Shown: positions 61,384 through 64,000 of the stretch, piece after piece
Numbering within the stretch: position 1 is the stretch's first letter
Layout of the letters: the number at the start of each line of letters is the position of its first letter
Source: Flagellimonas aurea
GTDB lineage: Bacteria > Bacteroidota > Bacteroidia > Flavobacteriales > Flavobacteriaceae
Direction: 5' to 3'
Length of the DNA stretch: 64,000 nt
Assembly (NCBI RefSeq): GCF_017313785.1
Contig: NZ_JAFLNL010000001.1
Span: 62,001 to 126,000, forward strand
The notes under the pieces: generated by a model
What the model was told of the DNA's origin: nothing
Database searches by the model: none
What the model saw: only the letters and a program-made list of their open reading frames with translations
Made by a program: the position numbers and the translations under genes

Positions 61384-62496
61384 ATGAACGACCATTGGTA
61401 CGACATTAAAAATATTGAAACGGTTGATTCTCCATCCATCGCTCTATACCTGGAACATCTCAAGTTCAACATTGAGGAGATGGTCTCGATGGTACATGGG
61501 CAAACGGATAGGTTGATGCCGCACATCAAGACCAACAAAATGCCTCGGGTCATGAAGCTTTTACTGGAGTCGGGAATCTCAAAATTCAAGGCTTCCACTA
61601 TCTCTGAAGCTGAAATCGCGGCCGAGGCGGGGGCCACTGCTGTTCTTATTGCGCACCAGTTGGTGGGACCAAAGTTGGACCGCTTTTTACAATTGATAAA
61701 ACACTACCCAAATACGGCGTTTTCAACTTTAGTGGACAACGTGGACAGTGCGGAACTTTTGAACCAAAAAGCCGAGGAAACAGAACTCAATGCCAACATT
61801 TATATTGATATCAACAATGGAATGGACCGGTCCGGAATCCAAATTGGTCCGGGGCTGGACGAGCTCATCAACTATTTGAAAATATGCAAATCGCTCAACT
61901 TTAAAGGGCTGCACGCGTACGATGGCCACCTAAGGGATTCCGATTTTGAGGTGCGCAACCAAAAGATAGAACAAGGGGTGATGGATGTAGTGGTTTATTT
62001 TGATACGCTAAGGATAGATTACCCCCAAGCTCAATTGATATGTGGTGGAACCCCATCGTTCACATCTCATTTGCTCCAAGAAAACAGAATCACCAGCCCT
62101 GGCACCTGTGTGCTTTGGGATTGGGGATATGGTGAAAAATTGACAGAACAAAATTTCAAACATGCCGCACTATTGGTTACACGAATCATTTCCAAACCCA
62201 CCGAAGGGATTATAACCATAGATTTGGGACATAAATCGGTAGCGGCCGAAAATCCTATTGACAAGCGCGTTAAGTTCCTGAACATTGATGACTATGAACT
62301 GCTTTCACAAAGTGAGGAACACGGGGTAATCAAAGTAAAGGATTGGGACAAATACAAAGTCGGTGACGTGCTCTATGGCATTCCGTATCATATTTGCCCC
62401 AGTATCAATCTTCATGATGAAGTTTCGGTTATCGAGAACGGCAAAAAAGTGGATACTTGGGAAATTACCGCCCGAAAACGAAAACTAAGGTTTTAA
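61384..62496 (+). CDS. D-threonine aldolase-type PLP enzyme
   Basis: 370 residues, fold-type III PLP enzyme like D-threonine aldolase and D-serine dehydratase. The PLP lysine lies in MPHIKTNKMPRVM; GMDRSGI, GLHAYDGHL and the metal-binding C-terminal segment GIPYHICPSINLHDE are diagnostic. It would cleave D-threonine or D-allothreonine to glycine and acetaldehyde, or a related beta-hydroxy D-amino acid. Start ATG 61384; a TTG seven codons earlier is less likely. The 3' end overlaps the convergent phytase by 12 bases. Confidence 0.9.
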   Translation: MNDHWYDIKNIETVDSPSIALYLEHLKFNIEEMVSMVHGQTDRLMPHIKTNKMPRVMKLLLESGISKFKASTISEAEIAAEAGATAVLIAHQLVGPKLDRFLQLIKHYPNTAFSTLVDNVDSAELLNQKAEETELNANIYIDINNGMDRSGIQIGPGLDELINYLKICKSLNFKGLHAYDGHLRDSDFEVRNQKIEQGVMDVVVYFDTLRIDYPQAQLICGGTPSFTSHLLQENRITSPGTCVLWDWGYGEKLTEQNFKHAALLVTRIISKPTEGIITIDLGHKSVAAENPIDKRVKFLNIDDYELLSQSEEHGVIKVKDWDKYKVGDVLYGIPYHICPSINLHDEVSVIENGKKVDTWEITARKRKLRF

Positions 62497-63507
62497 GTCC
62501 AGCGCCTTTTTCAGGTCGTAGAAATAAAAGTTTTTTTCATCGTTCATGGCAGCGAAAAGACCAGATGAAAAGGTATCGTTCAAGGGAACGGTGACCACAT
62601 CGCAACCATCGGTCTCCAAAGTGGAAAGGTTTACCGCTTTTATAAAACTATTGTCCTTTCTGGAGAAGATATTGAACTGTCCGCGTTGTTGGTCGGAAAC
62701 TATAATATATCCTTCTTCGTTAGGGTATCCGGCAATGGCAATGCCCTCGATGTCCTCCAAGAACAGTTCACCACCAAAACAGGCCAATTCCTTGTTGCCC
62801 ATGCTCGGCTCCGCGTAGTATTTTTTAACGCATTCGCCTTCATCGGAATAGTACACGTAGCCCATTTCGTTGTCCACGGCTATGGCCTCGATTTCCTTGC
62901 CGCCAGTAAAACTTCCGAATTTACGAACCAAATTAGACGATACACCTGTGCTGTCCGATTCCAATTTGTATTGATATAAATAAGAGCCTGTTGGGCCTAT
63001 CTTTCTACTCACGATGGCGTATAGGGATGAATCCTTCGGGGATTTGTACATACTTATTCCCATGGCCAAACGTTGTTCCACGTCGGTTTCATCTTCAAAT
63101 ACGGGAAAACCACCACCATCGAGCGGTTTCATGTCGGGCACGGAGAACAATCTGATCTGTTGTTTTTCCCGCTCGGTAAAGGCGATTACATCAACGGCAA
63201 CGGAATCGTTTAGCTGAAAACCATATTCCAAATCCACATTGTTGGGTCTTTGGATGTTTTTGATGGATTTCTCTTCAATGATCTTCCCATCAAGGTCAAA
63301 GGCATAAACACCGCCGTTGGTCTCTTTATCGGTTCCGAATACGATACTTTTTGAGGCATCATCCGGATTGATCCAAATAGCGGGATCATCGGTATCGTTT
63401 GGGGTTTTTTCTGTGATTATATCTGGAGCAATGGCTGGCAGTTTGCTCCCTTGATTGCAGGAAGTTAATGCAACAGCAGCTAAAATTGGTGTAAATATTT
63501 TTCTCAT
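62485..63507 (-). CDS. Beta-propeller phytase, lipoprotein form
   Basis: 340 residues; releases phosphate from phytate (myo-inositol hexakisphosphate) with calcium. Lipobox Cys17 (AVALTSC) after the ATG at 63507. Propeller and calcium-site segments are characteristic: TPNDTDDPAIWINPDD, FGTDKETNGGVYAFDLDGK, QRPNNVDLEYGF, YSDEGECVKKYY and SDQQRGQFNIF. It follows a TonB-dependent receptor gene on the same strand, a known phytase/receptor pairing that suggests uptake of the released product. Anchored to the outer membrane or surface. Confidence 0.93.
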   Translation of the reverse strand: MRKIFTPILAAVALTSCNQGSKLPAIAPDIITEKTPNDTDDPAIWINPDDASKSIVFGTDKETNGGVYAFDLDGKIIEEKSIKNIQRPNNVDLEYGFQLNDSVAVDVIAFTEREKQQIRLFSVPDMKPLDGGGFPVFEDETDVEQRLAMGISMYKSPKDSSLYAIVSRKIGPTGSYLYQYKLESDSTGVSSNLVRKFGSFTGGKEIEAIAVDNEMGYVYYSDEGECVKKYYAEPSMGNKELACFGGELFLEDIEGIAIAGYPNEEGYIIVSDQQRGQFNIFSRKDNSFIKAVNLSTLETDGCDVVTVPLNDTFSSGLFAAMNDEKNFYFYDLKKALDLKP

Positions 63508-63538
63508 ATTGATGATTAAGATAAGAAATGCCAGTCCC

Positions 63539-63567
63539 AAGCACCTACCCTTTCTGGGCAGGCACTT
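63539..63567 (-). other. Hairpin between receptor and phytase genes
   Basis: Minus strand AAGTGCCTGCCC pairs with GGGTAGGTGCTT (12 pairs, three G-U) over a short loop. No T-tract follows, so it is more likely an RNA-processing or stabilising element than a terminator. Confidence 0.4.
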
Positions 63568-63602
63568 GTTATGACACCGTATATAAAATATACTACCTGA
63601 AA

Positions 63603-64000
63603 TTATTTTCTAAACAAATCGTACTTCAATCCGAAGGTAAATCGGATATCGTAGAACTCCATCTGTTGTGTTCTTGATTTTACTCCTTGGAAATAACGCA
63701 ATGGTTGATTTGTGATGTTGTTCACGTCGGCGTACAACCTTAAATTGCTGTTGATGGCATAGCTGGCATTGAAATCCAAGAAGAATTGTGTATCGTAATA
63801 TCTATCTTCAAAAGCATTCCCTCCAATTTCGTCGATATAGGAGTCTGAGAAGTTGGCGGACAATCTTGCGCTGAACCTTTTATCGGCATAGCCCAAAGAA
63901 CCGTTGAACATGTTTGGAGCGGTGTTCGGTAAATCCAAATCGGTACGCTCGTCACCATCTTCGTTACGAATACCGTCCGCACTTGAAGACAAGTAGGTGT
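63603..64000 (-). CDS. TonB-dependent receptor, C-terminal fragment cut by window edge
   Basis: The last 132 residues of a barrel: RNEDGDERTDLDLPNTAPNM, LGYADKRFSARLSANFSDSY, FFLDFNASYAINSNLRLYAD, NNITNQPLRYFQG and FTFGLKYDLFRK, the standard end of TonB-dependent receptors (here Lys-terminal rather than Phe). The gene continues beyond the right edge. Ninety-five bases before the phytase gene, likely one operon. Confidence 0.88.
   Translation of the reverse strand, partial: TYLSSSADGIRNEDGDERTDLDLPNTAPNMFNGSLGYADKRFSARLSANFSDSYIDEIGGNAFEDRYYDTQFFLDFNASYAINSNLRLYADVNNITNQPLRYFQGVKSRTQQMEFYDIRFTFGLKYDLFRK

Noticed and set aside
1-64000. tRNA, rRNA, CRISPR arrays, prophage or transposase genes
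   Set aside because: I looked for TTCGAATC-type T-arms, regularly spaced repeats and transposase motifs and saw none; a covariance search would be needed to exclude small RNAs.

Overview
The window is a 64-kb piece of a chromosome from the phylum Bacteroidota, most likely family Flavobacteriaceae; marine genera such as Muricauda/Flagellimonas are a plausible guess, not a demonstrated one. The grounds are: TonB-dependent receptors with an N-terminal carboxypeptidase-regulatory-like domain; lipoproteins with an acidic S-x-D-D tract after the lipobox cysteine; type IX secretion sorting domains (YPNP motif, C-terminal RKLIVK-like end); the Bacteroidota -7 box (TAnnTTTG) in front of many genes; lineage gene pairs (ftsX-DUF3098-uppP-truB, DUF4271-hemD, GT2-pyrC-DUF4296); and moderate GC. 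Genes are densely packed, with many overlapping starts and several convergent pairs whose 3' ends overlap. I see no rRNA, tRNA, CRISPR array, prophage or insertion sequence.

Layout. 0-10 kb: a two-component system (kinase cut by the left edge), divergent from a TonB-dependent receptor and a 980-residue lipoprotein built of three ~307-residue beta-helix-type repeats. An array of TAAC boxes, mostly at 11-bp spacing, lies between them. Secreted proteins follow, including two tiny proteins that are little more than a type IX sorting domain. 10-31 kb: mostly housekeeping and central metabolism (tyrS, pyrC, polyprenol-linked glycosyltransferases, hemD, a GC-rich pckA, saccharopine dehydrogenase-like gene with an Lrp regulator, ferritin, alanine dehydrogenase, leuS). 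leuS is oversized: it carries in-frame copies of a short dispersed repeat and an AT-rich insertion. 31-48 kb: ftsX-DUF3098-uppP-truB; a TetR-ABC-HlyD-TolC export operon whose ABC ATPase has lost its catalytic motifs; tag, aat, greA, a sensor kinase and two oxidoreductases.

48-59 kb centres on vitamins and signalling. A TPP riboswitch precedes a TonB-dependent receptor, which should make the receptor thiamin-related. Further on, a tightly overlapping operon encodes a thiamine-binding-type (YkoF/MTH1187) protein, a PnuC-family transporter, a NadR-type kinase and a DUF4301 protein with nucleotidyltransferase-like motifs; this looks like vitamin or nucleoside salvage. Between them a hybrid histidine kinase and a sigma-54 response regulator converge. 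Next to the regulator is a small secreted PepSY-like gene with a sigma-54-like promoter and upstream repeats. The 650-bp gap at 54.9-55.6 kb also holds a likely unannotated 41-codon membrane protein gene.

59-64 kb: ahcY, a DUF3332 lipoprotein, a D-threonine-aldolase-type enzyme, and a beta-propeller phytase behind a TonB-dependent receptor cut by the right edge. Phosphorus acquisition may therefore be a theme at both ends, although the regulatory link is inferred.
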